This document shows positions 33,935 to 43,117 of a stretch of DNA of 64,000 nucleotides, piece by piece (the stretch's first letter is position 1; each line of letters opens with the position of its first letter). Both the position numbers and the translations under genes were made by a program. Source of the DNA: Aliiglaciecola sp. LCG003 (lineage in GTDB: Bacteria; Pseudomonadota; Gammaproteobacteria; Enterobacterales; Alteromonadaceae); assembly GCF_030316135.1 (NCBI RefSeq), contig NZ_CP128185.1:1116001-1180000 (forward strand), given 5' to 3'. The notes beneath the pieces are model-generated. The model saw nothing but the letters and a program-made list of their open reading frames with translations. It had not been told where the DNA came from and ran no database searches.

Positions 33935-35842
33935 ATGTTTAAAAACCTGAATATTGGACACTTATTGGTACTTGGGATTTCGGTTGTATTGATATTAGTG
34001 ACATTAGTTAATACACCTCTAATGATATCTACCGCTACTTCAATAGTCGAAGATGCCGAGCAGCAAAAATTAGCAAGTTTATTTACCAGTGCAGAAGTTG
34101 AAATCGGCTCTGAGGGGCGTATTGCCAGTGCCTTAGCAACTTTTGTAGCTCATATAGATGTGCTGAACGAAAAATTTGCCAATGGTCAAAGAGACGAACT
34201 CGCTGAGATGTTAGTTCCTGCTTATAAGTCAGTGAAAACTGATTTTAGTGCCCGTCAATTTCAATATCATCTCCCACCGGCTACCTCTTTCCTACGCCTA
34301 CATAAACCTGAAAAATTTGGCGATGATTTATCTTCTTTTCGTAACACAGTGGTCGAATCAAACAGAAATAAAGCAGTAATTGTAGGGTTAGAAAAAGGAG
34401 TGGCAGGCCTTGGTATTAGAGGTATATCACCTGTTAGTTATAAGGGACAACATGTCGGCTCTGTAGAATTTGGGATGTCATTCGGGCAGCCATTTTTTGA
34501 AAATTTCAAACGTAAATATAATGTCGATATTTCCTTATATTTAAAAAACTCCGATGGTTTCAAAAAATTTGGCTCTACGGTACAAAATGCCACGCTGCTA
34601 AGTCCCGATGAATTGCAGCAGGCACTCAATAATCCAGTCTTAGTCGAAAGAGAATATGGTGATCTAGAGTTGGCTGTTTATGGTTACAAAATTAGTGATT
34701 ATGAAGGTAAAACCATTGGCGTACTGGAAATTGGTATGGACCGTAGCCAGTATGCAAAAGCCATATCCAGTGCGCGTAACACCGCAATAATCGTAGGTAT
34801 AGTGTCTATTCTGATTGGCCTGGCCGTCGCCTTATTCATAGCTCGCCAAATTACTAGACCACTTGATCTGACTGTTGCAACCATGAATGAAATCGCAGAA
34901 GGAGATGGAGATTTAACCCGTAGACTCAATGTCGAAGGAAGTAATGAAATTAGCCAATTATCTCAGGCCTTTAATGCTTTTGCTGAAAGAGTACATAAAA
35001 TTGTAAGTCAGGTCGCTCGTGCAACCCTTCAGCTCTCATCTGCGGCGGAAGAATTGTCAAAAATAATGGACGAAACCAAGAGAAATACTAGTCAGCAACA
35101 ATCTGACACTAGCCAAGTAGTAACTGCCATGAACGAAATGGAATCAACTGTCAATGAAGTGGCTCGTCATACCACCGAAGCGTCTGTAGCTGCTGGGAAT
35201 GCAGATAGCGCCTCAGCTGACGGAAAAATCGTAGTAGGTAAAACAATGAGCTCCATTGAGAGCTTAGCAGCGGAGGTTGATTCTGCAGCCAATGTGATTA
35301 CTCAATTGGAGCGCGATAGCGATCGCATAGGTTCTGTTCTAGATGTCATCAAGGGAATAGCTGAACAAACAAATTTATTAGCGCTAAATGCAGCTATTGA
35401 AGCCGCCAGAGCCGGTGAGCAAGGTAGAGGGTTCGCCGTGGTGGCAGATGAAGTTCGCTCGTTGGCCAGCAAAACGCAGAAGTCCACGGAAGAAATTCAG
35501 AAAATGATCGAAGATTTACAAGGGGGCTCTCGCTCTGCAGTTAATGCGATGAACGACAGTCGTTCTAAAGCTAGCAGCAGTGTATCTTTAGCCGAGAATG
35601 CGGGCAACTCAATAGAAGCGATTACACATTCAGTGGCGCTTATTAGAGATATGAATACTCAAATTGCCACCGCAGCAGAAGAGCAAAGTGCAGTAGCAAA
35701 AGAAGTGAATCGAAATATATTGAACATCAGCGAGATTAGTAAATTATCAGTTGTGGGAGCAAATCAAGCCGCAATAGCTAGTGATGAGTTGGCGAAACTT
35801 GCAGCAGAGTTACAAGATATGGTGAACCAATTTAAGGTTTAG
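33935..35842 (+). CDS. Methyl-accepting chemotaxis protein
   Basis: The 635-residue chemoreceptor has a first membrane segment (about 8-30), a periplasmic Cache-type sensor (about 35-280, with [18 protein letters not shown] and [12 protein letters not shown]) and a second membrane segment (about 285-308). A HAMP domain ([19 protein letters not shown]) follows, then a long signalling coiled coil whose hairpin tip reads [19 protein letters not shown]. The ATG at 33935 is preferred because GAGG lies seven bases before it; an upstream ATG at 33911 has no such site. The ligand is unknown; the Cache fold fits small carboxylates or amino acids. No che genes are adjacent. Confidence 0.93.
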   Translation: MFKNLNIGHLLVLGISVVLILVTLVNTPLMISTATSIVEDAEQQKLASLFTSAEVEIGSEGRIASALATFVAHIDVLNEKFANGQRDELAEMLVPAYKSVKTDFSARQFQYHLPPATSFLRLHKPEKFGDDLSSFRNTVVESNRNKAVIVGLEKGVAGLGIRGISPVSYKGQHVGSVEFGMSFGQPFFENFKRKYNVDISLYLKNSDGFKKFGSTVQNATLLSPDELQQALNNPVLVEREYGDLELAVYGYKISDYEGKTIGVLEIGMDRSQYAKAISSARNTAIIVGIVSILIGLAVALFIARQITRPLDLTVATMNEIAEGDGDLTRRLNVEGSNEISQLSQAFNAFAERVHKIVSQVARATLQLSSAAEELSKIMDETKRNTSQQQSDTSQVVTAMNEMESTVNEVARHTTEASVAAGNADSASADGKIVVGKTMSSIESLAAEVDSAANVITQLERDSDRIGSVLDVIKGIAEQTNLLALNAAIEAARAGEQGRGFAVVADEVRSLASKTQKSTEEIQKMIEDLQGGSRSAVNAMNDSRSKASSSVSLAENAGNSIEAITHSVALIRDMNTQIATAAEEQSAVAKEVNRNILNISEISKLSVVGANQAAIASDELAKLAAELQDMVNQFKV

Positions 35843-35940
35843 GAAATAAGGCTCTAAAATTACTTGATGATTGAACAACTACACGACTGATTTACTTTGT
35901 ATTGTTTAGGTCGCAGATGCACTTGCAAAGTCTTTAAAAA

Positions 35941-35986
35941 TGGTGGCCCAACCCTGACTTGAACAGGGGACCTGCCGATTATGAGT
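35941..35986 (-). tRNA. Displaced 3' part of the native CAT-anticodon tRNA (left end of the inserted element)
   Basis: On the minus strand these 46 bases read from the anticodon loop (ACTCATAAT) through the variable loop, a perfect T arm (CCCTG, TTCAAGT loop, CAGGG), the 3' acceptor strand TTGGGCC and ACCA. There is no 5' half next to it: the sequence beyond 35986 is unrelated. Its acceptor strand pairs perfectly with GGCCCAA of the orphan 5' half at 44041, so both are the halves of one interrupted gene. It should be non-functional alone. Confidence 0.85.
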
Positions 35987-36025
35987 TATTCGTACTGGTG
36001 TAATACCAGCTTCTACACGCTTCTA

Positions 36026-36141
36026 TGTAAGCGCATGACCATATATAAATCAGCGGTTTGCGGTCATTTTTAATACTACGTGCTATTTTACAGTTCAAGG
36101 TAGATTGCTTACACTACTGCTTACATGACTTATTTGTAAGC
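36026..36141. promoter_or_regulatory. Left-end cluster of TGTAAGC/GCTTACA heptamers (putative integrase arm sites)
   Basis: TGTAAGC occurs at 36026-36032 and 36135-36141, and its complement GCTTACA at 36107-36113 and 36119-36125. A matching set of four lies at the right end (43737-43952). Such mirrored clusters at both termini are what tyrosine-integrase arm-type or excisionase sites look like. Confidence 0.5.
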
Positions 36142-36274
36142 ATGAAATAGCTGCGGCCGGCGACTGCGCCAACAGTCCCGACCGCGTGACCGACGTTCTA
36201 GTTTAGGAGCACGCCGATATGAATATTGTAACCACAAGCCCTGTTTATGTGTACCCAGCACAGGAGGGGCAGCA

Positions 36275-37558
36275 ATGAAACTCACCAACACAAAAGTCAA
36301 AAGCCTCCCGATCCCTACCGACAAGGGACAGGTCTTTCATTGGGACAGCGAAACCAAAGGCTTCGGCCTGCGCATTACCTCAGCAGGTGCAAAGAGTTGG
36401 ATCGTACAAGGACGAGTTCACGGAAAGACCCGCCGTTACACATTGGGGCCGTTTGAGCTATTAGCCGCTGATGAAGCGCGGAAGCGAGCACAAGCTAAGC
36501 TCCTCGAAATGTATGACGGGAAAGACCCACAAGTTGAGAAGAAAAAACTCAAGGCTCAAAGTGAATCCTTACGCGAGGTCATGGAAGATTACATACTGCA
36601 CAAGCGCACCAAGAATGGACCGTTGCGTCCTACCAGCAAGGAAGACATCAGGAGGTGTGTTGAAGGTACGTTTTCCGACTGGGCGGATAAACCTGTGGTC
36701 ACTATTACTCGTGACGCTTGTATCAAGAAATTCCGCGAATTATCAAAGTCCGCACCAATTCAAACGAATCAATCATTTCGTAACCTTCGAGCATTGCTTA
36801 ACTGGGCGCGTGAGAAGAACGCCACTGCTGACGGCACTTATCCGATTCTGCCAGTCAACCCAGTTTCGCAGATGTTCAAGAAAGGCGGTCTTGTACAGTG
36901 GAACCCTGAGAAGGCTCGCGCCAGTCGTGTACCAAAAGACAAGATTGGCTCTGTGTGGTTGATGCTACAAGAGCACAGCAACCCTGACCACCATATAACC
37001 ACAACTTGCATCAGTGCCGATTTGATCGCGTTCATGCTGCTAACGGGCTGCCGAGTATCGGAAGCCTGCAAGCTAACTTGGAAGCATGTAAAGCTCGATG
37101 ACAAAGTGCCAACATTCCACCTTGATGAGACCAAGAACCATAACCCGATAACACTACCGATTGGCTCCGCACTGCATGAGGTATTGACTCGCCGTTATGA
37201 AGGACGCTTTAAGGGAAATGATTATGTCTTTCCTGCCATGCGCGGTAACAAGGGTTATCTGAGTGATCCTCGGGCGTTATTTAAAAAGGTGTCTGAGGTG
37301 GCGGGCGTACATTTGCACCCGCACGCACTACGCCGAACCTTTGAAGATATTGCGCAGCTTGTGGGCGTTGATTCGGATAAGCGCAGACAGCTACTCAATC
37401 ACTTAGCCAGTGATGTGCATGGGCAGAACTACGCCAACAACCCTGACCCATCCGTCTTGATGCCTGCAATGCAAAAAATCGGGGAATGGATAGAGAAGCA
37501 AGGCGGTATAGCGCGAGCAGCTTCAAAAGGTGAGAATGTAATCCCGATGAAGGCTTAG
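36275..37558 (+). CDS. Tyrosine-type integrase (DUF4102 arm-binding type)
   Basis: The 427-residue recombinase has an N-terminal arm-binding domain (about 1-85, with GFGLRITSAGAKSW and RRYTLGPFELLAADEAR), a SAM-like core-binding domain (about 95-200) and a catalytic domain. The full catalytic set is visible: R260 in TGCRVSE, H350 and R353 in HALRR, H376 in LLNHLASD and the nucleophile Y386 in GQNYAN. It should be active. An AGGAGGGG-like site (CAGGAGGGGC) precedes the ATG closely. Position next to the left end and reading into the element is typical for integrases that target tRNA genes. It should act on the 9-bp anticodon-loop core. Confidence 0.95.
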   Translation: MKLTNTKVKSLPIPTDKGQVFHWDSETKGFGLRITSAGAKSWIVQGRVHGKTRRYTLGPFELLAADEARKRAQAKLLEMYDGKDPQVEKKKLKAQSESLREVMEDYILHKRTKNGPLRPTSKEDIRRCVEGTFSDWADKPVVTITRDACIKKFRELSKSAPIQTNQSFRNLRALLNWAREKNATADGTYPILPVNPVSQMFKKGGLVQWNPEKARASRVPKDKIGSVWLMLQEHSNPDHHITTTCISADLIAFMLLTGCRVSEACKLTWKHVKLDDKVPTFHLDETKNHNPITLPIGSALHEVLTRRYEGRFKGNDYVFPAMRGNKGYLSDPRALFKKVSEVAGVHLHPHALRRTFEDIAQLVGVDSDKRRQLLNHLASDVHGQNYANNPDPSVLMPAMQKIGEWIEKQGGIARAASKGENVIPMKA

Positions 37559-37844
37559 AGCAGGTGTTGCAATAACCTAACAGGTGCTTGTAAGTGATTG
37601 ATAATTAACGGCTGTTTTGTTGAAATTGCTTGCAAGTACGTTGAAGAGCATATAAGTTAATAAGCGTAAATAGCTTTCGCTACCCAGTTGAGCGTGACGC
37701 AATAGCCGCCTCAGCGGTTTGACTGGGTTCTACACATAGCATGGGCAGTGTCGCGGAAATCGGACAACCAAGAAAAGGGTTGTCAGTTTCGCTGCACTGC
37801 CTTTTTCGTTTGTGGTGGTGTGGCAGTTCAAGAAGGGTGAACCC
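37559..37844 (+). promoter_or_regulatory. Structured leader between integrase and the AlpA-like gene
   Basis: The gap holds an ACCCAGT/ACTGGGT pair enclosing a CCGCCTCAGCGG hairpin (about 37682-37729), and then a long stem at 37744-37801. The stem has GGCAGTG with CACTGCC, GCGGAAA with TTTCGC, and GACAACC with GGTTGTC, and is directly followed by TTTTT. The second structure is a rho-independent terminator in form but lies only about 40 bases before the AlpA-like start, so it could be an attenuator or an immunity-RNA target. Confidence 0.55.
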
Positions 37845-38054
37845 ATGAACCTCTTAACCACAGAACAAGCCGCAAAATTCATCTTTGGTCCCGAAGGCAA
37901 GAAAGGCACACTCGAACAGTGGCGCTATCGAAAAGTCGGGCCGAAATTCCGCAAAGTAGGAAAGCTGGTGCGCTATGCCGAAGCTGATCTAGTTGAGTAC
38001 CTAGAGCAGCAAGCACGCACAGGAACCAGCCACCAAAACCTGCAAACTTACTGA
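37845..38054 (+). CDS. AlpA-like helix-turn-helix DNA-binding protein
   Basis: The 69-residue protein is a MerR-like winged helix of the HTH_17/AlpA type: LLTTEQAAKFIF, then a TLEQWRYRKVGPKFRKVG segment and VRYAEADLVEYLEQQ. Such proteins act as excisionases or activators of integrase and replication genes in P4-like elements. The start at 37845 has AAGGG seven bases upstream; an in-frame ATG at 37812 has none. It lies between the attenuator-like hairpin and the structured leader of the DUF3987 gene. Confidence 0.85.
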   Translation: MNLLTTEQAAKFIFGPEGKKGTLEQWRYRKVGPKFRKVGKLVRYAEADLVEYLEQQARTGTSHQNLQTY

Positions 38055-38158
38055 ACCAAGTATGTCACAGACTATGTTCAGTTCATCTTTTTTAGAAGTG
38101 TGCCAACCCTTTACCGTTGCCCAGAACGAGTCGAGTAACTGCACCTGTAAGCCAATCA

Positions 38159-38226
38159 AGAAAAAAGGCCGCTGGATCGCACTGTTTTCACAATGCGGTG
38201 GCGTGTTCCAGCAGCCTTTTACTCGA
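38159..38226 (+). promoter_or_regulatory. Long hairpin leader in front of the DUF3987 gene
   Basis: GGCCGCTGGA (about 38168) pairs with TCCAGCAGCC (about 38209) with one mismatch. CGCA-TGT inside pairs with ACA-TGCG, and a CCTTTT run follows. The ribosome site AGGAG of the next gene begins two bases after it, so the fold could control termination or translation. It parallels the hairpin in front of the AlpA-like gene. Confidence 0.5.
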
Positions 38227-38240
38227 CAGGAGCGATTCAA

Positions 38241-39803
38241 ATGCCAAGCAACAACACTATAGGACAGCCGTCAGAGGCAAAGCTAGATAACTTTCGGGAG
38301 CGTACTGAAGCAGAGTTTGCAGAGCTGCACAGGCAGCACAATAGCGAACACTGGGGAGCTGTAGCCGCTGAAATGCAGCCGATCGTGGCTAACCTATTGG
38401 CTAACTTTGACCACAGGCAGCAGGCCGCACAAGACCAGCAAATCATGGACGAATTTCTGGCAGGGACTAAACCATCTTACACACTTGACAACCCTCCGCC
38501 TGGCTTCGCTGGAGTCTTGGCAAATGCAATCCTTCAAGGTAGCTATCAGCCAGCGTCTGAAATTGCTATAGCTGCAACGCTTGGTCTTCTAGCTGGAGTT
38601 TGTGGCAGAGCATTTGCCATTCCGTCAGGGAAGGACTGTGCGCTTCACATTATTCTTGTGGCTAAGAGCGGGCTAGGTAAGGAAGCAATTCACGAAGGCA
38701 TTGCTGCCATGATTGACCTTAGCGGAATCCCAGAGGCTCGCTACTTTGTTCAAGCTGTGGACTTCGCCAGTGGGCCTGCTTTGCAAAAGCGGCTTCTTGA
38801 TAATCCCGGTTTTCTCAATCTGCAAGGTGAGTTCGGGAGAAAGTTGCGCCGAATGGCTAACGCCAAAGATGCACCGATGCAGGAGCTTCGCACAGTGATG
38901 ACAAAGTCTTACGGTAAAGACTGGCTCGATGGTATGGAGTACAGCAACGCTGAGAAGAACAAGAACGGTGTGAAGTGGCCTGCATTATCGTTCCTTGGTG
39001 AGACAACGCCGGGGACGTTTACGGAGTCACTGACTGCCGACATGATGGAGGATGGCTTCTTATCAAGGTTTAACGTCATCATGTATGAAGGGAACTGGAA
39101 AACACCGAATAGAGGGCATCGGCAATATCATCTAAACCCAAGTGAGCTAACACACTGGCAAGGTATTATTCGGCGAGCGTTACCCTATCAAGCTGCTATT
39201 CATACACCTGAATATCAAATCAGGGTTCAGTATGGAAGTGACAGCACGGAGCAACGACTACAGGCTTTCGAGGACGAGTGCGGTAAGGCCGCGGATCGAA
39301 TAGAGGATGAATCAGAACGGCAGGTCTACACCCGTGCAGCTATCAAGGCTTATAAGATTGCCAGCCTACTAGCGATTGCTGATAACCCAGCACACCCGAT
39401 GATATTCAATAACCACGCTAAGTGGGCAATCGAACTGATCAGGCGCGACATAGCAGCATTCGTTGATCGTAAAGAATCAGGGGATGTTGGCAAGACGGAT
39501 GATGCTCGCTCCCTGAAAATCAAAAAGATAATGACTGACTATATTAGGGGCAAGGTATCAGCTAGCTATAAGGTTGATCCGCGCATGATTGAAAATGGTG
39601 TTTTGCCTCGTGCATATATTCAGAAGCGAATCGGCAATAACAATCAGGCATTCAACTCTCACCCGCAAGGTCACACAGTAGCGATTGACGCCACTATTAA
39701 AAACCTGATCGACAACGGCAACTTGATGGAAATATCGAAAGATGCACTTGTTGAGCAATACGGCTTTCATGGTCGCTGCTTCAGAGTGCTAACCCTTGAT
39801 TGA
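38241..39803 (+). CDS. DUF3987 domain-containing primase/helicase-like protein
   Basis: The 520-residue protein has a helical N terminus and a P-loop-like AKSGLGKEA at about 140-148. Further on, NLQGEFGRKL, SFLGETTPGTF and DGFLSRFNVIMYEG are typical of DUF3987 (YfjI-like) proteins found in phage satellites and genomic islands, where they probably serve autonomous replication. The chosen ATG has AGGAG eight bases upstream; an in-frame ATG at 38193 falls inside the leader hairpin. It is the largest gene of the island. Enzymatic activity is inferred from family context only. Confidence 0.82.
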   Translation: MPSNNTIGQPSEAKLDNFRERTEAEFAELHRQHNSEHWGAVAAEMQPIVANLLANFDHRQQAAQDQQIMDEFLAGTKPSYTLDNPPPGFAGVLANAILQGSYQPASEIAIAATLGLLAGVCGRAFAIPSGKDCALHIILVAKSGLGKEAIHEGIAAMIDLSGIPEARYFVQAVDFASGPALQKRLLDNPGFLNLQGEFGRKLRRMANAKDAPMQELRTVMTKSYGKDWLDGMEYSNAEKNKNGVKWPALSFLGETTPGTFTESLTADMMEDGFLSRFNVIMYEGNWKTPNRGHRQYHLNPSELTHWQGIIRRALPYQAAIHTPEYQIRVQYGSDSTEQRLQAFEDECGKAADRIEDESERQVYTRAAIKAYKIASLLAIADNPAHPMIFNNHAKWAIELIRRDIAAFVDRKESGDVGKTDDARSLKIKKIMTDYIRGKVSASYKVDPRMIENGVLPRAYIQKRIGNNNQAFNSHPQGHTVAIDATIKNLIDNGNLMEISKDALVEQYGFHGRCFRVLTLD

Positions 39804-40289
39804 GGTGGGGTGAGGGTACGGCCTCCCTCCTCATACCATATAAGCAGAGTCATAGCGGCTCTGCTTTTGTGAGCGGGAACATAAAGCCTTTACCACAGTT
39901 GCAGTTCGCCAACTACGGGCACACAGCGGCGGCACAGGCCGAGATCGTGCAGTGCTCAGTAGCAATACGGCGGTGAGCATGTGTAGCGGCCTACAAGCGG
40001 TTACAGCGAGTTTTTACAGTATTAAAGGCGGTTTTTAATGAGGTAGTCTGGCTAAGTGGTTGTTGTGCAAGGGATATAGAGAAGAAATTAAATAAATTAA
40101 AAATTAAAATATACCCCTATGTCTTGTTGTTCATATAAGCCCAAATGCTATTAGGCTAATTTTGCTTAGGGTCTTTTAATTTTTAATTTTAGCCGAGAAA
40201 TAGCGGCAAACGGTTGTATTTATTCAATAAAAAAGGGAGTCACTCTATTTAATGCTCCCTTTAATGCGGTTTAACGCGATTTATTGTGG
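39804..40289. other. Gene-free stretch after the DUF3987 gene (possible replication region)
   Basis: The 486 bases contain no convincing gene. Features seen are an AT-rich tract at about 40080-40200 and the sequence AAAATATACCCC near 40105, which recurs as AAAAATATACCCC near 43063 before the cargo gene. A terminator for the opposite-strand gene is at its right end. A replication origin beside the DUF3987 gene is possible, but I could not find clear iterons. Confidence 0.4.
40226..40262 (-). terminator. Rho-independent terminator of the 120-residue protein gene
   Basis: On the minus strand AAAGGGAG pairs with CTCCCTTT around 15 bases and is followed by TTTTATTG, 27 bases after the stop codon. 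Confidence 0.75.
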
Positions 40290-40652
40290 TCAAGCTGTCA
40301 CACGTCCGCTTATACCCATGAACTTGCGCCAAGTGTACAGCTCGCACATTGCATTATTGACATTCCACCCGTTGGCGGTTGCAGCCTCGCGCACCTGCTT
40401 GGCTGTGCAGTTTGGGTGAGTATCGAGGTAGTCCCACACGGCAGCGCAAAGGCCGCCCGATGCTGGACGCTTCACGCCGTTGCGCTCTTCTCGTGTGGGT
40501 TGTGCTGTGGTTACTGGCTTATCAAGAATCACCCACTGACCTGAGCCTAGTTCGGTCTCCTGCACTTCATACCTATTCGCGTAGTCTTTGCCGTGAAGGC
40601 GGCGTGCTGCTGATTGGGCTGATCTCTTAGTGGTGTAAGTGTCTGCGCTCAT
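40290..40652 (-). CDS. Hypothetical island protein, 120 residues, possible winged-helix C terminus
   Basis: The only minus-strand protein gene of the element. The N-terminal half is basic (TTKRSAQSAARRLHGKDYANR). The C-terminal half (about 68-118, with AVWDYLDTHPNCTAKQVREA and WNVNNAMCELYTWRKF) looks like a winged helix-turn-helix. A regulator divergent from the 40890 gene is plausible: 237 bases separate the two starts, with a CAACGA/TCGTTG hairpin at 40714-40728 in between. Family not recognised. Confidence 0.65.
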   Translation of the reverse strand: MSADTYTTKRSAQSAARRLHGKDYANRYEVQETELGSGQWVILDKPVTTAQPTREERNGVKRPASGGLCAAVWDYLDTHPNCTAKQVREAATANGWNVNNAMCELYTWRKFMGISGRVTA

Positions 40653-40889
40653 TGTCGTTGCTCCTGTTTGTATTTATGACAGGCATACGCTAAGACGCAT
40701 CTCCGATGAGCGGCAACGACTTTCGTTGATAACGTGCAAATTACCGAACGAATAACGCCTAGTTATATGGGCTAATTTTGTTTTTATTTGATAGTGAATT
40801 GTTTTTAAAAAATATTTTTGTAGGTGTTTTTTGTTTTGTCTTAGCTTAGTAAGCAGTAAGTAACTACTCACACCCAAAGGAGCACCAAA

Positions 40890-41621
40890 ATGGCTAAGAG
40901 CACCGAATTAAAGACAACAGTTAGTCCCTCGCTGCACCCTGCAAATATCACAGGCATTGCAGGATATGAGGAACACAAAGCGTACCTACAGCATTCAGTT
41001 ACCGCAGTAGATAGCGCATATCAGGCGGTTGAGCATGTAATGGAAGCTCGCATGAAATTGGCGCTTGATGAAAGCCGTACACCTAAGGCGCGTGTGCTTA
41101 TGGCTGCACAAATGGCAGACAAGTACATGGATCAGCTTCAAAGAATGTTTGAGTCGAGCTGGAATCAATTAACGAAAGGCATTGACCACAGTGAGCTACA
41201 ACTCAGCAAGCCGCTTGAGGAATATGCGGGTATCGGCAATGTGGCTAGTGAGATTCGGGCGCATCTTAAATCAATGACGGCAGGCGAACGAGTCAAGTTC
41301 CTTGGCGAAGCATTAGAGCGAGGTGATGAAAAGACCCTCAAGTCTGTACTTGGCGCTCCATCATATTTGAGCGGCATGAGCGACTTGGAGCAGCAGCACA
41401 TCACTCGTAATTATCACTCCAAGAACAACCCTGAAATGGCGCAGCGCGTTGAGCTGATGAAACAAGTGCGCGACAAGTTGGAACGAGTCAAGCCAGTACT
41501 GTTTCAGGAGATGGAACGAGCTGTTGGAGCTAACAAGCTGGAGATTGCAAAACTAAAAGCGGTTAGTAGCGAAGCGGAAGCAGCGTTGATCCTTAAAGAA
41601 TTCGCGCCTGCACAGGATTGA
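40890..41621 (+). CDS. Hypothetical island protein, 243 residues
   Basis: A soluble helical protein with charged heptad-like stretches (about 40-105 and 175-235). There is no signal peptide, membrane segment or catalytic motif that I recognise. AAAGGAG seven bases before the ATG gives strong translation. It starts a rightward run of small genes with short gaps or overlaps (41653, 42123, 42371, 42807), probably one operon. In satellite elements this position often encodes packaging or helper-interference functions; no direct sign of that is visible. Confidence 0.7.
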   Translation: MAKSTELKTTVSPSLHPANITGIAGYEEHKAYLQHSVTAVDSAYQAVEHVMEARMKLALDESRTPKARVLMAAQMADKYMDQLQRMFESSWNQLTKGIDHSELQLSKPLEEYAGIGNVASEIRAHLKSMTAGERVKFLGEALERGDEKTLKSVLGAPSYLSGMSDLEQQHITRNYHSKNNPEMAQRVELMKQVRDKLERVKPVLFQEMERAVGANKLEIAKLKAVSSEAEAALILKEFAPAQD

Positions 41622-41652
41622 TGGATAGCTGATGTAATCAAAGGGTTCAACT

Positions 41653-42123
41653 ATGACAACGACTAAAGCAGAACCAGACTGGAAACAGAATTGGAAGCCA
41701 GATCCAGATACACCTAAAACGGGGAATCCGAACTGGCGTAAGGGCATGAGCAGTCCTAACCCTAGCGGCAGGCCAAAAGGCATTGTTGATAAGCGCCATA
41801 AAGTGACTCAGGCGCTGCTAAACGATGCTCACGAAATTGCAAATGTGGTGGTAGCCAAAGCCAAGGAAGGCGACCTACAAGCAGCATCGCTGGTATTAGC
41901 GCGTGTAATGCCCACGCTAGCCGCGCAATCGGAAAAGGTTCAGTTTGACCTTGATCCAAGTGCGCCACTGGCGCAGCAGGTTGAGCAAGTTCTAGCAGCT
42001 ACCGCAGACGGCGAAATATCACCAGACAACGCAAAGCGAATCATTGAGGCAATTGGTGCTCTCGGCGCTATCCGTCAGATGGACGAGATCGAGGCGCGAC
42101 TTGCGGCATTGGAGGCAAGCTAA
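41653..42123 (+). CDS. DUF5681 domain-containing protein
   Basis: The 156-residue protein has the DUF5681 signature near residues 22-45 (TGNPNWRKG, then NPSGRPKG), a positively charged motif found in many phage and mobile-element proteins. A helical region follows, with EIANVVVAKAKEGDLQAASLVLARVMP and a final coiled coil (about 130-156). Relatives often sit beside terminase genes, so a small-terminase or DNA-binding role is possible, but no large terminase is present here. AAAGGG precedes the ATG by seven bases. The stop overlaps the next start as TAATG. Confidence 0.72.
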   Translation: MTTTKAEPDWKQNWKPDPDTPKTGNPNWRKGMSSPNPSGRPKGIVDKRHKVTQALLNDAHEIANVVVAKAKEGDLQAASLVLARVMPTLAAQSEKVQFDLDPSAPLAQQVEQVLAATADGEISPDNAKRIIEAIGALGAIRQMDEIEARLAALEAS

Positions 42124-42374
42124 TGGGTGACACACTTGAAACAAAATATGAATGGGCTGGATATGACGAGTTTGAGCCGATATTGCCAGCACCTAAATAT
42201 CGCGTAGTAAAGTCCCAAACCAAAGCATTTGAAACAATCAAGCAAACCAACGGGCTGACCACAGTAGTACGCCTTGAATCAGGCGAGCTGCATACATTCA
42301 AAGGTCGAGGGGAAGTAATTGGCGTTTACGACCCCTCAATAACACAACAGCAATTCAGGAGCGACATATCATGA
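42123..42374 (+). CDS. Hypothetical island protein, 83 residues
   Basis: A small acidic beta-rich protein (RVVKSQTKAFETIKQ, then LTTVVRLESGELHTFKG). Its start overlaps the DUF5681 stop by one base and its end overlaps the next gene by ATGA, so it is translated as part of the same operon. No family recognised. Confidence 0.65.
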   Translation: MGDTLETKYEWAGYDEFEPILPAPKYRVVKSQTKAFETIKQTNGLTTVVRLESGELHTFKGRGEVIGVYDPSITQQQFRSDIS

Positions 42375-42838
42375 AATTTGATAAGAACACGTTTAAGCAA
42401 GTGCGGATACCAACCGCAGGCATGAAGCCTTTCAAAGTTATTTATCCTCAGTTTTCCGAGGTGTTAAATAAAGCGAAAATGACCCAAGGGTATGCGGATG
42501 GAGGCCAGCTAATTCACCATGAGGATAACAACCTTGAGCGCGTTTACTTTGTTCAGCGCGAAGATGGGTATTGTGTGGTTATTGGTGCAGGCTCTGGCGA
42601 TAACGCCTACCACTTGCTTGAAGAGCATTTGGACGAGAATATTAAAGCTGAGGTGATCTTGTGCAAAGTGCCAGCCGCAGCCGTTAGCACTTACGAAAAG
42701 GGCTATCTCAACTCAGAATTCGGGGCGCTTGAGTTCATAGCCCAGCACCATCCCGACAGTCATGTGCGAGTTGATATTATCGCCCGCTTAGAAAATGAGG
42801 CAGCATATGAGAACAAGAATTCCGAGCAGTTACACTAA
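42371..42838 (+). CDS. Hypothetical island protein, 155 residues
   Basis: A soluble alpha/beta protein with VYFVQREDGYCVVIGAGSGD in the middle and a C-terminal helix. AGGAG lies eight bases before the ATG and the start overlaps the preceding gene by ATGA. Family unknown. Its last 32 bases are shared with the following gene in another frame. Confidence 0.65.
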   Translation: MKFDKNTFKQVRIPTAGMKPFKVIYPQFSEVLNKAKMTQGYADGGQLIHHEDNNLERVYFVQREDGYCVVIGAGSGDNAYHLLEEHLDENIKAEVILCKVPAAAVSTYEKGYLNSEFGALEFIAQHHPDSHVRVDIIARLENEAAYENKNSEQLH

Positions 42839-43034
42839 GCGAATCGATCAGTTAGAACGAGAGCGTAAGATCCAGACGCTCCGACCTGTGGCTATGTTTC
42901 CTCGCCTCGTTTCTGTTGACGAATGGGGCGAGTTAGCAAGCCAGATGCAAGGTATTCTAAAAGATAATATCAAGCTCGATACACCACCCGATTATGGCCG
43001 CTTGCCTAAGCTGGAAGTTGTGGCGAGTCGCTAA
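42807..43034 (+). CDS. Hypothetical island protein, 75 residues
   Basis: Starts inside the end of the previous gene; GAGG six bases before the ATG at 42807 supports this start over the in-frame ATG at 42795. The short basic N terminus (RTRIPSSYTKRIDQLERERK) is followed by a helical body (WGELASQMQGILKD). It ends the operon. No family recognised. Confidence 0.55.
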   Translation: MRTRIPSSYTKRIDQLERERKIQTLRPVAMFPRLVSVDEWGELASQMQGILKDNIKLDTPPDYGRLPKLEVVASR

Positions 43035-43117
43035 ATATTTTTTTTCCGCCCTTTTGATGTAAAAATATACCCCAATATCTACAAGGTATTCTGGCTGAAG
43101 ATTAAGGGGTAAAGGGA

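Noticed and set aside
36130-36324. Minus-strand frame overlapping the integrase start
   Set aside because: It overlaps the integrase and the heptamer sites, has no ribosome site and an arginine-rich composition of a shadow frame.
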